From Mesorhizobium sp. WSM4313 (GTDB lineage Bacteria; Pseudomonadota; Alphaproteobacteria; Rhizobiales; Rhizobiaceae): a stretch of 64,000 bases of DNA. The notes beneath the pieces were generated by a model. The model was not told where the DNA came from. It did no database searches and saw only the letters and a program-made list of their open reading frames with translations. Position 1 is the first letter of the stretch; each line of letters begins with the position of its first letter. Positions 25,097-34,985 of this stretch are shown piece after piece. Where the stretch lies: positions 682,001 through 746,000 of the forward strand of contig NZ_NSFT01000001.1 of NCBI RefSeq assembly GCF_002294725.1, in the 5' to 3' direction. The translations under genes were made by a program, and so were the position numbers.

Positions 25097-25520
25097 AGGC
25101 GGCGGCCGCCGAATCGATCTTGCCGGCGCGCTTTTTGCGCGAGAAATCCATCTCGATCAGTGTCCGTTCCGCCGCGACCGTCGACAGCCGCTCGTCCCAC
25201 AGCACGAAGGGCAGGTCGGAAAGCGGCGCCATGTTGCGGACGAAGGCGCGGGATTTTTGCGCTCGGGGCCCTTCCGAGCCGTCCATGTTGACCGGGAGGC
25301 CGAGCACGACGGCGCCGACATTGTCCTTGTCGAGCTGAGCGAGCAGTTGGGCGGCATCCAGCGAAAATTTCTTACGTAGGATGACTGGGCGCGGATGGGC
25401 GAAGGACAGCCCGCGGTCGGAAACCGCCACACCGATCGTCTTGTCGCCGAGATCGAGCCCGGCGAGCGTCTTGCCGCCGGCAAGCCGCGCCGGCAGTTCC
25501 TCGATTGAAATAATGCCCAA
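25038..25520 (-). CDS. ruvX: Putative pre-16S rRNA nuclease / Holliday junction resolvase RuvX (YqgF)
   Basis: An RNase H-fold nuclease that matures the 16S rRNA 5' end in E. coli. It has 160 residues from the TTG at 25520. Motifs are [17 protein letters not shown] (first catalytic Asp), [28 protein letters not shown] and [11 protein letters not shown] (last Asp). The TTG start is favoured because AGAGGAAG precedes it by about five bases; an in-frame GTG at 25547 is the alternative. The gene converges with, and overlaps, the DUF6105 gene. Confidence 0.88.
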   Translation of the reverse strand: MGIISIEELPARLAGGKTLAGLDLGDKTIGVAVSDRGLSFAHPRPVILRKKFSLDAAQLLAQLDKDNVGAVVLGLPVNMDGSEGPRAQKSRAFVRNMAPLSDLPFVLWDERLSTVAAERTLIEMDFSRKKRAGKIDSAAAAFILQGALDRLQSLSRADRD

Positions 25521-25636
25521 CGGCTTCCTCTGACATCCAGGCGTCACATCCTTTTGACGTGTAGGAGGAGGGCGCCACTTTCAATTTGCGACTAGCGTTC
25601 TATCTTCCGGCAACGGAGAAATCGAGGAAAACGTTC

Positions 25637-26344
25637 ATGAAACTGACCTGGTACGGGCATTCGGCATTCCGCGTCGAGACCAAGGACGCCACCATTCTCA
25701 TCGACCCCTATCTGGTCGGCAATCCATCTTGGACGGGCGGCTGGGAAGGGCCGGCGGAAGGCGTGACCCACGTGCTCCTGAGCCATGGCCATAACGACCA
25801 TGTCAGCGGCGCGGTCGAAGTGCTGAAGAAAAGCGGCGCCATGCTGGTCGCCAATTTCGAGATCTGCATGTATCTCGTCGGCCAGGGCGTCAGCGGCGAC
25901 AAGATCAATCCAGGCAATATCGGCGGCACCGTCGATTGCGGCCCTTTCACCACGACCTTCGTCCAGGCGCTGCACTCGTCCTCCTTCGGCGGCGAAGGCG
26001 GCACGAACACCTATCTCGGCAATCCGGGCGGGCTTGTCCTGCACTTCCCCGAGGACAAGACGCTCTACCATATGGGCGACACCGACATCTTCTCCGACAT
26101 GGGGCTTATCAACGAATTGCACGAACCGAAGATCGGCATCGTGCCGATCGGCGACCGCTTCACCATGGGCGGCGCTGTGGCGGCCCTTGCCTGCCGCCGC
26201 TTCTTCGGCTTCGATACGGTCGTTCCCTGCCATTTCGGCACCTTCTCGATGATCGACCAGACCGCCGACAAGTTCGTCGCCGGCATGGAAGGCTCGGGCG
26301 TAAAGGTGGCGCTGCCGGACATCGGCAAGGCGATCACGATGTAG
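25637..26344 (+). CDS. Metal-dependent hydrolase, MBL fold (UPF0173 family)
   Basis: A 235-residue soluble metallo-beta-lactamase-fold protein. The metal motif is SHGHNDHVSGA (HxHxDH, residues about 54-60), with further ligands in YHMGDTDIFSD and VVPCHFGTF. The N-terminus MKLTWYGHSAFRV is typical of UPF0173. GAGGAA at 25623-25628 supports the start at 25637 rather than the earlier in-frame start at 25586. The substrate is unknown. It is divergent from ruvX, with 116 bp between starts. Confidence 0.9.
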   Translation: MKLTWYGHSAFRVETKDATILIDPYLVGNPSWTGGWEGPAEGVTHVLLSHGHNDHVSGAVEVLKKSGAMLVANFEICMYLVGQGVSGDKINPGNIGGTVDCGPFTTTFVQALHSSSFGGEGGTNTYLGNPGGLVLHFPEDKTLYHMGDTDIFSDMGLINELHEPKIGIVPIGDRFTMGGAVAALACRRFFGFDTVVPCHFGTFSMIDQTADKFVAGMEGSGVKVALPDIGKAITM

Positions 26345-26560
26345 GTTTCTTTGTGTCGGAAGGGCTCTGCTCCCAAGCCAGGAAAAGATACGCTGCAGAC
26401 AGGCCGGCAAACCGTGGCAGCCATTATCACTGCGAGGGCGTGGCATTGCCGCGTAAGCGCCCAGGGAGCGACCGCGTGGCGATCGAACCGGCATGATCCG
26501 TGTTGCACGCTGAGCGCGGCGCCGCTATAGCCCGAACTGGTTTTCCCGAGGCGATAGAAC

Positions 26561-26848
26561 ATGTCCGTTGATCTTCAGACCGTGAAGCGCGTCGCGCACC
26601 TTGCCCGCATAGCGGTGAGCGAGGAGGACGCCGAGCGCATGACCGGCGAATTGAACGCCATTCTCGGCTTCGTCGAGCAGTTGAACGAGGTCGATGTTTC
26701 CGGCGTCGAGCCGATGACCTCGGTCACGCCGATGGAGATGAAGAAGCGCCAGGATGCCGTCACCGACGGCAACAAGGCCGCCGACATCGTCGCCAACGCG
26801 CCGGCGACGGACGAGAACTTCTTCCTCGTTCCGAAGGTGGTGGAGTAG
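26561..26848 (+). CDS. gatC: Asp-tRNA(Asn)/Glu-tRNA(Gln) amidotransferase subunit C
   Basis: A 95-residue protein of standard GatC length. It shows [17 protein letters not shown] at the start and the [18 protein letters not shown] core. GatC wraps around GatA and GatB and stabilises the amidotransferase that converts misacylated Glu-tRNA(Gln) or Asp-tRNA(Asn). It is separated from gatA by an acetyltransferase gene. gatB is not in the window directly after gatA. A 216-bp gap upstream holds no gene I can see. Confidence 0.93.
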   Translation: MSVDLQTVKRVAHLARIAVSEEDAERMTGELNAILGFVEQLNEVDVSGVEPMTSVTPMEMKKRQDAVTDGNKAADIVANAPATDENFFLVPKVVE

Positions 26849-26851
26849 AGC

Positions 26852-27310
26852 GTGGCTGTCGAGATCGCCGTCGAGACGCCTTTGCAGGACGACGTGCGCG
26901 CGCTGGTCGCCGAACTCAACGCCGCGCTGCTCGAACTGACGCCGCCCGAGCACTGCTATCATCTCACCGTCGAGCAGATGGCCGACGAGAGTACGACGGT
27001 GTTCATCGCCCGCGACAACGGCCTTGCCGTCGGCTGCGGCGCGCTCAAACGCCATGACGATACGGTCGGCGAGGTCAAGCGTATGTACACGCGGCCTTCG
27101 CATCGCGGCCGCAAGATCGGCGCCGAGATCGTCGCACGTGTCGAGGCGCTGGCCCGGCAGGAAGGGCTGAAGCGCCTGGTCCTTGAAACCGGCGATCGGC
27201 ACCCCGCCGCCTGGACCGTCTATGAGCGCGCCGGATTCTCGCGTTGCGGACCGGTGCTGGATTATCCCGATTCCGAGTGGTCGGTGTTTTACGAAAAGAG
27301 CTTTGCCTGA
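26852..27310 (+). CDS. GNAT family N-acetyltransferase
   Basis: A 152-residue GNAT protein. The acetyl-CoA binding region is [20 protein letters not shown] (the RGxKIG loop), followed by [21 protein letters not shown] and a last strand at [12 protein letters not shown]. The start is a GTG three bases after the gatC stop. The stop overlaps the gatA ATG in TGATG. It is therefore tightly embedded in the gatCA message, though no role in tRNA amidation is known. Substrate unknown. Confidence 0.85.
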   Translation: MAVEIAVETPLQDDVRALVAELNAALLELTPPEHCYHLTVEQMADESTTVFIARDNGLAVGCGALKRHDDTVGEVKRMYTRPSHRGRKIGAEIVARVEALARQEGLKRLVLETGDRHPAAWTVYERAGFSRCGPVLDYPDSEWSVFYEKSFA

Positions 27311-28875
27311 TGACCGATCTCACACATCTCACCATTTCCGAGGCCCGCGCCAAGCTGCGCGGCAAGGAGATCACCGCGGCCGAGATCACCGAGGCCTATC
27401 TCGCGGCGATCGAGCGCGCCAATCCGGTGCTCAATGCCTATGTGACTGTGACCGCCGACAAGGCGCGCGACATGGCCAAGGCTTCCGATGCCAAGTTGGC
27501 CACGGGCGAGGGCGGCGCGCTGGAAGGCATTCCGCTCGGCATCAAGGACCTGTTCGCCACCGAAGGCATCCACACCCAGGCCTGCAGCCACGTGCTGGAC
27601 GGCTTCAAGCCGCGCTACGAGTCGACCGTGACGACCAATCTGTGGGCCGACGGCGCCATCATGCTCGGCAAGCTCAACATGGACGAGTTCGCCATGGGCT
27701 CGTCCAACGAGACCTCCTATTACGGCCCGGTGATCAATCCGTGGCGTCGCTCGCGTGTCGAAACGGTGGTCATGCCAACGACGCATCAGGGCGATGGCGG
27801 CTTTGTGTCCGCCGGCGGCACGAAGACGGCGCGGACCTTGGACAACGCCCAGCTGGTACCGGGCGGCTCGTCGGGCGGGTCGGCTTCGTCGGTGGCCGCC
27901 TTCCTTTGCGCCGGCGCCACCGCCACCGATACCGGCGGCTCGATCCGCCAGCCAGCCGCCTTGACTGGCACGGTCGGCATCAAACCGACTTACGGGCGCT
28001 GCTCGCGCTGGGGCATCGTCGCCTTCGCTTCCTCGCTCGACCAGGCCGGGCCGATTGCGCGCGATGTGCGCGACGCCGCGATCCTGCTGAAGTCGATGGC
28101 CTCCGTCGACCCGAAAGACACGACCTCGGTCGACCGTCCGGTGCCGGACTATGAGGCGGCGATCGGCAAGCCGATCAAGGGCATGAAGGTCGGCATTCCG
28201 AAGGAGTATCGTGTCGAAGGCATGCCGGAAGACATCGAGGCGCTCTGGCAGAAAGGCATCGCATGGCTGAAGGACGCCGGCGCGGAAATCGTCGACATCT
28301 CGCTACCGCACACCAAATACGCCTTGCCGGCCTACTATATCGTGGCTCCTGCCGAAGCTTCGTCGAACCTCGCCCGCTATGACGGCGTGCGCTACGGCCT
28401 GCGCGTGCCCGGCAAGGATATCGTCGACATGTATGAGAAGACCCGCGCCGCCGGTTTCGGCCGCGAGGTCAAGCGCCGCATCATGATCGGCACCTATGTG
28501 CTGTCGGCGGGCTATTACGACGCCTACTATCTGCAGGCGCAGAAGGTGCGCACGCTGATCAAGCGCGACTTCGAGAACGTCTTTGCCGCCGGCGTCGATG
28601 TGATCCTGACGCCAGCGACGCCGTCGGCCGCCTTCGGCATCGCCGACGAGGACATGGCCTCCGATCCGGTCAAGATGTATCTCAATGACATCTTCACCGT
28701 GACGGTGAACATGGCCGGCCTTCCCGGCATTTCGGTGCCGGCCGGCCTCGACGGCAAGGGCCTGCCGCTCGGCCTGCAGCTGATCGGCCGCCCGTTCGAC
28801 GAGGAAACGCTGTTCCAGACGGCCAACGTCATCGAGCAGGCCGCGGGCAGGTTCCAGCCGGAGAAGTGGTGGTAG
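27310..28875 (+). CDS. gatA: Asp-tRNA(Asn)/Glu-tRNA(Gln) amidotransferase subunit A
   Basis: The glutaminase subunit, releasing ammonia for amidation on GatB. An amidase-signature enzyme with Lys79 (LGIKDLF), cis-Ser187 in PGGSSGGSA and Ser211 in TGGSIRQPA, giving the Ser-cisSer-Lys triad. The length is 521 residues against about 490 in most GatA. The excess is one extra segment of roughly 33 residues between NPWRR (143-147) and LVPGG (182-186), Gly/Thr-rich ([16 protein letters not shown]), placed just before the catalytic loop. The start at 27310 overlaps the GNAT gene stop. Confidence 0.95.
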   Translation: MTDLTHLTISEARAKLRGKEITAAEITEAYLAAIERANPVLNAYVTVTADKARDMAKASDAKLATGEGGALEGIPLGIKDLFATEGIHTQACSHVLDGFKPRYESTVTTNLWADGAIMLGKLNMDEFAMGSSNETSYYGPVINPWRRSRVETVVMPTTHQGDGGFVSAGGTKTARTLDNAQLVPGGSSGGSASSVAAFLCAGATATDTGGSIRQPAALTGTVGIKPTYGRCSRWGIVAFASSLDQAGPIARDVRDAAILLKSMASVDPKDTTSVDRPVPDYEAAIGKPIKGMKVGIPKEYRVEGMPEDIEALWQKGIAWLKDAGAEIVDISLPHTKYALPAYYIVAPAEASSNLARYDGVRYGLRVPGKDIVDMYEKTRAAGFGREVKRRIMIGTYVLSAGYYDAYYLQAQKVRTLIKRDFENVFAAGVDVILTPATPSAAFGIADEDMASDPVKMYLNDIFTVTVNMAGLPGISVPAGLDGKGLPLGLQLIGRPFDEETLFQTANVIEQAAGRFQPEKWW

Positions 28876-28905
28876 CGTCGTCCCTCATCTGACAAGGGGC
28901 GATGC

Positions 28906-29703
28906 ATGTTCTACTATCTTTCCAAGATTCTCTGGTTCTTCATCCAACCGATCAACCTGGCGATCTTCCTGTTGCTTGCCGGCCTGCTGGCAGCGATGCT
29001 CGGGCGCCGGCGGCTGGCGGCCGCGGGCAGTGTGCTCGGCATCGCGATCCTGGTCCTTTCGGCCTGGACGTCGGTCGGCGCGATGATGCTCAATCCGCTC
29101 GAAGAACGCTTCCCCAAGCCGCCATTGCCCGAGAAGGTCGAGGGCATCGTCGTGCTTGGCGGCGGCTTCGAGGGCGCCATCAATCTGGCGCGCGGCGGTT
29201 ACGAGCTGAACAGCAGCGGCGACCGCATGGTGGAGACAGCGATCCTTGCGAGGCGCTTTCCGCAAGCGAAGGTCGTCGTATCGGGCGGCAACGGCTCGCT
29301 TTTTCTCGACGGCGAGGGCGACGCCGACACGGCGCCGCGGCTGCTCGGCGCCTTAGGCGTTTCCGCCGATCGCCTGATCCTAGAGGATAAATCCCGCAAC
29401 ACTTACGAGAATGCGGTGTTCTCGCGAAAATTGGTCGAGCCGAAGCCGGGCGAGACCTGGCTGCTGGTGACCTCGGCTTTCCACATGCCGCGCGCCAAGG
29501 CGCTGTTCGACAAGGCGGGTTTTGTGACCGTTCCGTGGCCGGTCGACTATCGCACCTCGGGCAGGGAAGGCGTCGGCCTCTACCGCGACAATCCGGTGGA
29601 TTCGGTGCAGGCGACCACCATCGCATTGCGCGAATGGATCGGGCTTTTCGCCTACAGGCTGTCCGGCAAGATCGATCAGTTCTTTCCCGGGCCGGGCGGC
29701 TGA
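28906..29703 (+). CDS. YdcF family protein (DUF218, ElyC/SanA-like)
   Basis: A 265-residue inner-membrane protein. Two membrane segments lie in the first 60 residues (WFFIQPINLAIFLLLAGLLA, then AIAILVLSAW-like), followed by the DUF218 domain. That domain shows GIVVLGGGFEGA, VVVSGGNGS, EDKSRNTYENA and LVTSAFHMPRAKALF. Related E. coli proteins (ElyC, SanA) affect envelope integrity and peptidoglycan or lipid-carrier use. It starts 30 bp after gatA. Its end overlaps the convergent DUF599 gene by 28 bp. Confidence 0.88.
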   Translation: MFYYLSKILWFFIQPINLAIFLLLAGLLAAMLGRRRLAAAGSVLGIAILVLSAWTSVGAMMLNPLEERFPKPPLPEKVEGIVVLGGGFEGAINLARGGYELNSSGDRMVETAILARRFPQAKVVVSGGNGSLFLDGEGDADTAPRLLGALGVSADRLILEDKSRNTYENAVFSRKLVEPKPGETWLLVTSAFHMPRAKALFDKAGFVTVPWPVDYRTSGREGVGLYRDNPVDSVQATTIALREWIGLFAYRLSGKIDQFFPGPGG

Positions 29704-30395
29704 CCGAGCACGGCTTGCCGCGCCGCCGAGAAGAACTGGCGCCGCACCAGCACGGCCAGAAGCACCAGCGTCGATATCACGAAGACGACCGGGTCGACGA
29801 ACCAGCCGAGATAGCCGATCGAGAAGAAGACGGCGCGCAATCCGGAGTTGAAGTGCTTGCCGGCAAGCACGTTCATGCGCGTCGCTCGCCACACCGCCGT
29901 TTCGCTGACCGGGTTGCGCGAAGCCGGGCCATGCGGGGTCGGCACCGCGCCGATCAGGATCGAGCAATAGTTGAACAGGCGGTAGGCCCAGCCGAATTTG
30001 AAGAAGGCGAAGGCCAGGACAAGCACCAGGCCGAACACCTTGGTCTGGAAGGCTTCGCGTGACGAGGCCGCGCCGAAGGGCAGGTCGGCCAGAACCTCAA
30101 GCACGCGGTCAGAGGCGCCGAGCAGGGCAAAGCAGCCGCCGAGCGCGATCAGAGAAGACGAAGCGAAGAAGGCGGTGCCTTGCTGCAGGCCGCCCATGAT
30201 GGCGGTGTCGACGATGCGGATCTCGCGCTCGGCCATATTGCGCATCCAGGCCTCGCGCTGGGCGTTCATTGCCGTGGTCAGCGACATGCGACGGACCAGC
30301 TTGCCGTCCGAGGCGAGCGTGTGCGCAACCCAGACGACCAGGAAGAAAGCCAGCGCCGCCAGATCGGCCGTCGAAAGATGAAGTGAGTCGCCCAT
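29676..30395 (-). CDS. DUF599 family membrane protein
   Basis: A 239-residue protein with about four membrane segments (near residues 10-27, 75-95, 120-140 and 200-220). Conserved DUF599 features are RREAWM-like QREAWMRNMA near residue 46 and IVDTAIMGGLQQGTAFFASS. The role is unknown; the family is widespread in Proteobacteria and plants. It converges with and overlaps the YdcF gene. Confidence 0.82.
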   Translation of the reverse strand: MGDSLHLSTADLAALAFFLVVWVAHTLASDGKLVRRMSLTTAMNAQREAWMRNMAEREIRIVDTAIMGGLQQGTAFFASSSLIALGGCFALLGASDRVLEVLADLPFGAASSREAFQTKVFGLVLVLAFAFFKFGWAYRLFNYCSILIGAVPTPHGPASRNPVSETAVWRATRMNVLAGKHFNSGLRAVFFSIGYLGWFVDPVVFVISTLVLLAVLVRRQFFSAARQAVLGQPPGPGKN

Positions 30396-30564
30396 CCACT
30401 GCTTTTAACACAAGCGGCGCCAGCACTTCGACAGGCGGCAAGCGATGTCGCTGGCGGAGCAAACAAGGTCGGCAGCCGCAGCGCCGCGCCATGCAAAACA
30501 GCGGAAACATCGCGGGGAATTCCTATATGTAAGCCTTGAGCGGTCCTCAGGAGACGACGCCCCA

Positions 30565-31968
30565 GTGTTCCTTTCGGTTTTCGACCTGTTCAAGATCGGC
30601 ATCGGCCCATCGAGCTCGCACACCATGGGGCCGATGACGGCCGCGCGCCGCTTCCTCGACGAGATCCTGGCCGGCGACTGGCCCCGGCCCGCCGGCGTCA
30701 AGGTTGACCGCATCGGCGCCAGCCTGCACGGCTCGCTTGCCTATACCGGCATCGGCCACGGCTCCGACCGCGCCGTCATCCTCGGCTTGGCCGGCCAGAC
30801 ACCGCAGACGGTCGATCCGGACGAAGCCGACGGCATCGTCGCCCGCATCGGCGCGGAGAAGCGGGTTTCGCCGCCCGGGCATCCGACATACCGCTTCGAT
30901 CCCGCCAAGGACCTCGTGCTCGACCGCAAGACGCCGCTGGCCGGCCATGCCAACGGCATGGCCTTCTATGCCTATGATGCGTCCGACCGGCTGCTGCTCA
31001 AGCGCATCTATTATTCGATCGGCGGCGGCTTCGTCGTTTCCGAGGAAGAGCTGCAGCGCATGAAGGCAAAGGGCTCGGTGACGACCGAGGGCAAGAAGGT
31101 ACCGTACCCCTTCAAGAACGCCGCCGAAATGCTGGCCATGGCGGCCAAGAGCGGGCTTTCGATCGCCGAGATGAAGCGCGCCAACGAGGAAATGCATATG
31201 TCGCGCGAGGAGCTCGACGAAGGCCTCGACGCGATCTGGGGCGCGATGAAGGGCTGCATCGATCGCGGCTTGTCGCAGGACGGCATCATGCCGGGCGGGT
31301 TGAAGGTGCGCCGCCGCGCGCGGCAGCTGCACGACAAATTGCAGGAACAGTGGCAGCAGAACAGGCCAAATCCGTTGCTCGCCAATGATTGGCTTTCGAT
31401 CTACGCCATGGCTGTCAACGAGGAGAACGCCGCCGGCGGTCGCGTGGTTACGGCGCCGACCAATGGCGCTGCCGGCACGCTGCCGGCAGTGCTGCGCTAC
31501 TGGCTGCATTTCCATCCCGAAGCCGACCAGCCGAGCATCCGCGACTTCCTGCTGACGGCCGCCGCCGTCGGCGGCATCATCAAGTCCAACGCCTCAATCT
31601 CGGGCGCCGAGGTCGGTTGCCAGGGCGAGGTGGGTTCCGCTTCGGCGATGGCCGCCGCCGGGCTGTGCGCCGTCATGGGCGGCACGCCCGAGCAGGTGGA
31701 GAACGCCGCCGAGATCGCGCTCGAGCATCATCTCGGCATGACATGCGATCCTGTCGGAGGCCTTGTGCAGGTGCCCTGCATCGAGCGCAACGCGCTGGGG
31801 GCGGTGAAGGCAGTGACGGCGGCCTCCTTGGCCATCAAGGGCGACGGCACGCATTTCGTACCGCTCGACGCCGCGATCGAGACCATGCGCCAAACCGGCC
31901 TCGACATGAACGAGAAATACAAGGAAACCAGCCTCGGCGGCCTCGCGGTCAATGTGGTGGAGTGCTGA
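30565..31968 (+). CDS. sdaA: L-serine ammonia-lyase (iron-sulfur type)
   Basis: Deaminates L-serine to pyruvate and ammonia. A single-chain enzyme of 467 residues. The N-terminal beta domain starts [20 protein letters not shown] and the C-terminal catalytic domain has [19 protein letters not shown] and [18 protein letters not shown]. Together these hold the three cysteines expected to bind the 4Fe-4S cluster. The GTG at 30565 is chosen because homologues begin at this [10 protein letters not shown] segment and AGGAGA lies about ten bases upstream. An earlier in-frame ATG at 30445 would add a poorly conserved 40 residues. Single gene. Confidence 0.93.
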   Translation: MFLSVFDLFKIGIGPSSSHTMGPMTAARRFLDEILAGDWPRPAGVKVDRIGASLHGSLAYTGIGHGSDRAVILGLAGQTPQTVDPDEADGIVARIGAEKRVSPPGHPTYRFDPAKDLVLDRKTPLAGHANGMAFYAYDASDRLLLKRIYYSIGGGFVVSEEELQRMKAKGSVTTEGKKVPYPFKNAAEMLAMAAKSGLSIAEMKRANEEMHMSREELDEGLDAIWGAMKGCIDRGLSQDGIMPGGLKVRRRARQLHDKLQEQWQQNRPNPLLANDWLSIYAMAVNEENAAGGRVVTAPTNGAAGTLPAVLRYWLHFHPEADQPSIRDFLLTAAAVGGIIKSNASISGAEVGCQGEVGSASAMAAAGLCAVMGGTPEQVENAAEIALEHHLGMTCDPVGGLVQVPCIERNALGAVKAVTAASLAIKGDGTHFVPLDAAIETMRQTGLDMNEKYKETSLGGLAVNVVEC

Positions 31969-32052
31969 GGTCTTATCGAGACCCCAGGCTGGCCCTGTGG
32001 AGAAGTCGCTCAAGGCGTTGACGCGTCAACCCTTGCGGCTAAATCTTGGGGC

Positions 32053-32490
32053 ATGTCACTCAATCTTATCAAACTGTGCGTCGGTTGCGACAGCGTCGAG
32101 GACCTCGAAGAGTGGATCGCCTTCCGCCTCGACGAGCGGCGCCGTGCGGGCGAGCCGGCCGAGCACTGGCACACCACCCGCATGGTGCCGACGCGCGGCG
32201 ATGAGATCACCGACGGCGGCTCGCTCTATTGGGTGATCAAGGGCAGCGTGCAGTGCCGGCAACTGATCACCGAGATCCGGCCCTTCGTCGACGGCGAGGG
32301 CATCGGCCGTTGTCATCTGGTGCTCGATCCTGAGGTGGTGCGCACCGACTGGCAGCCGCGCCGCGCCTTCCAGGGCTGGCGTTATCTCAAGCCCGCCGAT
32401 GCGCCGGCCGATCTCGGCAAGGGCAGGGCGGCACTCGCCGAAATGCCGCCGAAGCTCAGGCTCGAACTCGCCGAACTTGGCCTGCTGTAG
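32053..32490 (+). CDS. DUF1489 family protein
   Basis: A 145-residue soluble protein of the alphaproteobacterial DUF1489 family. It shows LIKLCVGCDSVEDLEEW at the start, TRMVPTRGDEITDGGSLYWVIKG in the middle and LDPEVVRTDWQPRRAFQGWRYL later. Function unknown. It is 84 bp after sdaA. Confidence 0.88.
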   Translation: MSLNLIKLCVGCDSVEDLEEWIAFRLDERRRAGEPAEHWHTTRMVPTRGDEITDGGSLYWVIKGSVQCRQLITEIRPFVDGEGIGRCHLVLDPEVVRTDWQPRRAFQGWRYLKPADAPADLGKGRAALAEMPPKLRLELAELGLL

Positions 32491-32613
32491 CGCCGCGCCG
32501 GCCGGCAAGCCCGCCGCTGGCCCTTCGGCTCGTTCGATGTGGGACTTGCAAGCGCCGGACCTTGGTCCCATCCTATTTGTTATGCTCGGTCATCCGTATG
32601 GCGGTGCTAATCG

Positions 32614-33312
32614 ATGGGTGTGATCCTCGCTTTGGCAGCGGTGCTTGTGGTGCTTTTCGGCGCCGCCATGCTCTTTGTGCGCGCTGATCCCGCAAGGATG
32701 GCCGATAGTCTGAGATCGCTTGGACCGGCTTTTCTGGGCTTGGTCGGGGCGCCCATGCTGATCTTTGGCCGCAGCCTTATCGGCGGACTGCTTTTGCTCG
32801 CGGCACTGGCCTGGGTCGGCTGGATACGCACGAGGCGGCCTCCGGCGCGCGCCGCCGCTTCCAAACATTCGACGGTGCGCACTGCCGCGCTCGAAATGGA
32901 CCTCGACCACGACAGCGGCAAGCTCGAGGGGCTCGTCCTGGCCGGGCGTTATGAAGGCAAGATGCTGGGCGCAATGGGGCTGACGGACCTGCGCCAGCTT
33001 CACGGGGAGCTCAGCCCGGACATGGAGAGCCGCCAGCTCCTAGAGACGTATCTTGACGGCCGTTTTCCCGTCTGGCGCAAGGACGCGCAGCCGCACGGTG
33101 GCGAAGGGCTGGGTGTTGCGCCAGGTGCGGGCTCCATGACTAAGGAGGAGGCCTACAAGGTCCTTGGTCTTGAAGCGGGGGCTGCCGCGGCGGATATCCG
33201 CAAGGCGCACCGCCGCCTGATGCAGCGCCTGAACGCCGATGTCGGCGGCACGTCTGTCCTGGCGGCGCGGATCAATGAAGCCAAGGACGTCCTGCTCTCC
33301 AATCACGATTAG
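32614..33312 (+). CDS. Membrane-anchored DnaJ-like protein with degenerate HPD
   Basis: A 232-residue protein. Two membrane segments (about 2-20 and 45-68) precede a cytoplasmic region (95-145) and a C-terminal J domain (about 175-230), starting MTKEEAYKVLGLEAGA. The layout resembles the Tim14/Pam18-type DnaJ proteins of alphaproteobacteria. The catalytic HPD tripeptide that triggers Hsp70 ATP hydrolysis reads N207-A208-D209 (HRRLMQRLNADVGG). The surrounding helices II and III (AHRRLMQRL and AARINEAKDVLL) are intact. It may be a Pam16-like regulator. Single gene, ending 43 bp before the convergent carboxypeptidase gene. Confidence 0.85.
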   Translation: MGVILALAAVLVVLFGAAMLFVRADPARMADSLRSLGPAFLGLVGAPMLIFGRSLIGGLLLLAALAWVGWIRTRRPPARAAASKHSTVRTAALEMDLDHDSGKLEGLVLAGRYEGKMLGAMGLTDLRQLHGELSPDMESRQLLETYLDGRFPVWRKDAQPHGGEGLGVAPGAGSMTKEEAYKVLGLEAGAAAADIRKAHRRLMQRLNADVGGTSVLAARINEAKDVLLSNHD

Positions 33313-33355
33313 TCTCCTTCGACGCGGGTACTTTCCCGGAGATTTCAACAGCCGC

Positions 33356-34780
33356 CTATTGCTCGACGGCGTAGCACGAGATTTTCTTGCGCTTCAGGGC
33401 GTCGCAGGCCTTCCAGGCGGCGTCCTTCGAGCCGAAGCCGCCGAAACGGGCGCGGTAGTAGGTGGTGCCGTCCTTGTCGAAAGCGACCGTGAAGCCCGAT
33501 GCGTCCGCCAGGACCCTCGGCGCCTGCTTGCTCGTCTTTTCGAGCAGCGCCTGGGCTCCGGTTTTCGTCGGCGACGATGCAACCTGAACGACCCAGCCGG
33601 AGGGCACTGACGACGTCTTGACCGGATCGATCGCCGGTGCTGCGGGCGATGGGTCGGCATAAGCGGTGACGACCTGGGCCGAGGCTTCCTCGGTTTTGGC
33701 GGGCGGCGCCATCGCGGCCACGGCAACCGTCTTCACCTTCTTGATCTGGATCACCGGTTTCGTCTCTTCGGCGACCTGTTGGCTGTCGTCCTGGACGTCA
33801 TCGTCGGCTGAGGCGACGACAGCGTCATCCGTAGCCGGCTTGGCGTCCGGAGTCGGCGCGTCATGCTTGGGCAAAAAGACCTTGGCCAAGGTCTTGATCG
33901 GATTGTCGTTGCCCTTGGCGATGAGATCGCCGCCGCCGCGCGTCGAGGCGCGCGGCAGATAAGTGTTGATCAGCGCGGCCATCTGGTTGTCGCGGCTGCG
34001 GCCGGAAGCGCCGCCCATCACCACGGCGACGAGGCGACGGTCGCCATCGGCAACGGAGGAGACGAGGTTGTAGCCTGACGCGCGGGTGTAGCCGGTCTTG
34101 ATGCCGTCGACGCCCTTGATGCGGCCGAGCAGACGGTTATGGCCGTTGATGCGCTGACGGCCATATAGAAACGAGCGCTGCGAGAAATAACCGTAATATT
34201 GCGGATAATGCTCGCGGAGCGCGATGCCCAGCATCGCCATGTCGCGAGCCGTGGTGAACTGGCCGGGGTCGGGTAGGCCGTTGGCGTTGCGGAAGACGGT
34301 GCCGTTCATGCCTAGCTGGCGCGCCTTGGCCGTCATCATGCGGGCGAAATTGTCTTCGCTGCCGCCAAGCATCTCGCCAAGCGCGGTCGCCGAGTCGTTG
34401 GCTGATTTCGTCACGATCGACAGGATCGCGGTCTCGACCGGAACCGAGCCGCCGGCGCGCACTCCGAGCTTGGTCGGCGCCTCGGCGGCGGCATGAGCGG
34501 AAAACGGAACCGGGGTGTTCTTGCTGATCCTGCCCTTCGCCAGCGCTTCGAAGGTGAGGTAGAGCGTCATCATCTTGGTAAGCGAGGCGGGATAGCGCCG
34601 GCCATTGGCGTCAGCGGAGTAGAGCACCTTGCCGGTCTTGGCGTCCACGACGATGGCCGAGGCTCTTGCTGCCATTGCTGACGCTACGTCGGCGACGACA
34701 ACCGTCATCGCGAGCGCGGCGATCATAATTGCCCTGAGGGAGAAAGATTTGGAGACTAGCCCCGACAACGCCTGACGCAC
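33356..34780 (-). CDS. D-alanyl-D-alanine carboxypeptidase with SPOR domain
   Basis: A 474-residue periplasmic penicillin-binding protein (class C/PBP5-like) that trims the terminal D-Ala from peptidoglycan stem peptides. The signal region covers residues 15-38. Catalytic motifs are S66-L-T-K69, S126-A-N128 and K228-T-G230. A Pro/Ala/Lys-rich linker (about 290-390) with two predicted disordered stretches leads to a C-terminal SPOR domain (about 395-474), which binds denuded septal glycan. The SPOR domain suggests work at the division site. Single gene, with 288 bp upstream to the phasin gene. Confidence 0.92.
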   Translation of the reverse strand: MRQALSGLVSKSFSLRAIMIAALAMTVVVADVASAMAARASAIVVDAKTGKVLYSADANGRRYPASLTKMMTLYLTFEALAKGRISKNTPVPFSAHAAAEAPTKLGVRAGGSVPVETAILSIVTKSANDSATALGEMLGGSEDNFARMMTAKARQLGMNGTVFRNANGLPDPGQFTTARDMAMLGIALREHYPQYYGYFSQRSFLYGRQRINGHNRLLGRIKGVDGIKTGYTRASGYNLVSSVADGDRRLVAVVMGGASGRSRDNQMAALINTYLPRASTRGGGDLIAKGNDNPIKTLAKVFLPKHDAPTPDAKPATDDAVVASADDDVQDDSQQVAEETKPVIQIKKVKTVAVAAMAPPAKTEEASAQVVTAYADPSPAAPAIDPVKTSSVPSGWVVQVASSPTKTGAQALLEKTSKQAPRVLADASGFTVAFDKDGTTYYRARFGGFGSKDAAWKACDALKRKKISCYAVEQ

Positions 34781-34985
34781 CGTTACTTACCCTGAATTTT
34801 CGTTGCCCCGGAGGCGGCAAAGGGAGTGCCGGCCTCACTTCCAGCCAAGCTATCGCGCCCAGCGTTACCAATCCGTTTATGGTAACCGCCGCGTTCACCA
34901 TTTTTCGGCAAATCGAGCTTCTCTTTAATCGAATTTTACCGGCTGCCGGCGCTGGACGCCCTGCATATCAAGGGATTCTTGACTT

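Noticed and set aside
30445..30564. Upstream start for sdaA giving 40 more residues
   Set aside because: The added residues are of intergenic character, and homologues begin at [10 protein letters not shown], matching the GTG at 30565.
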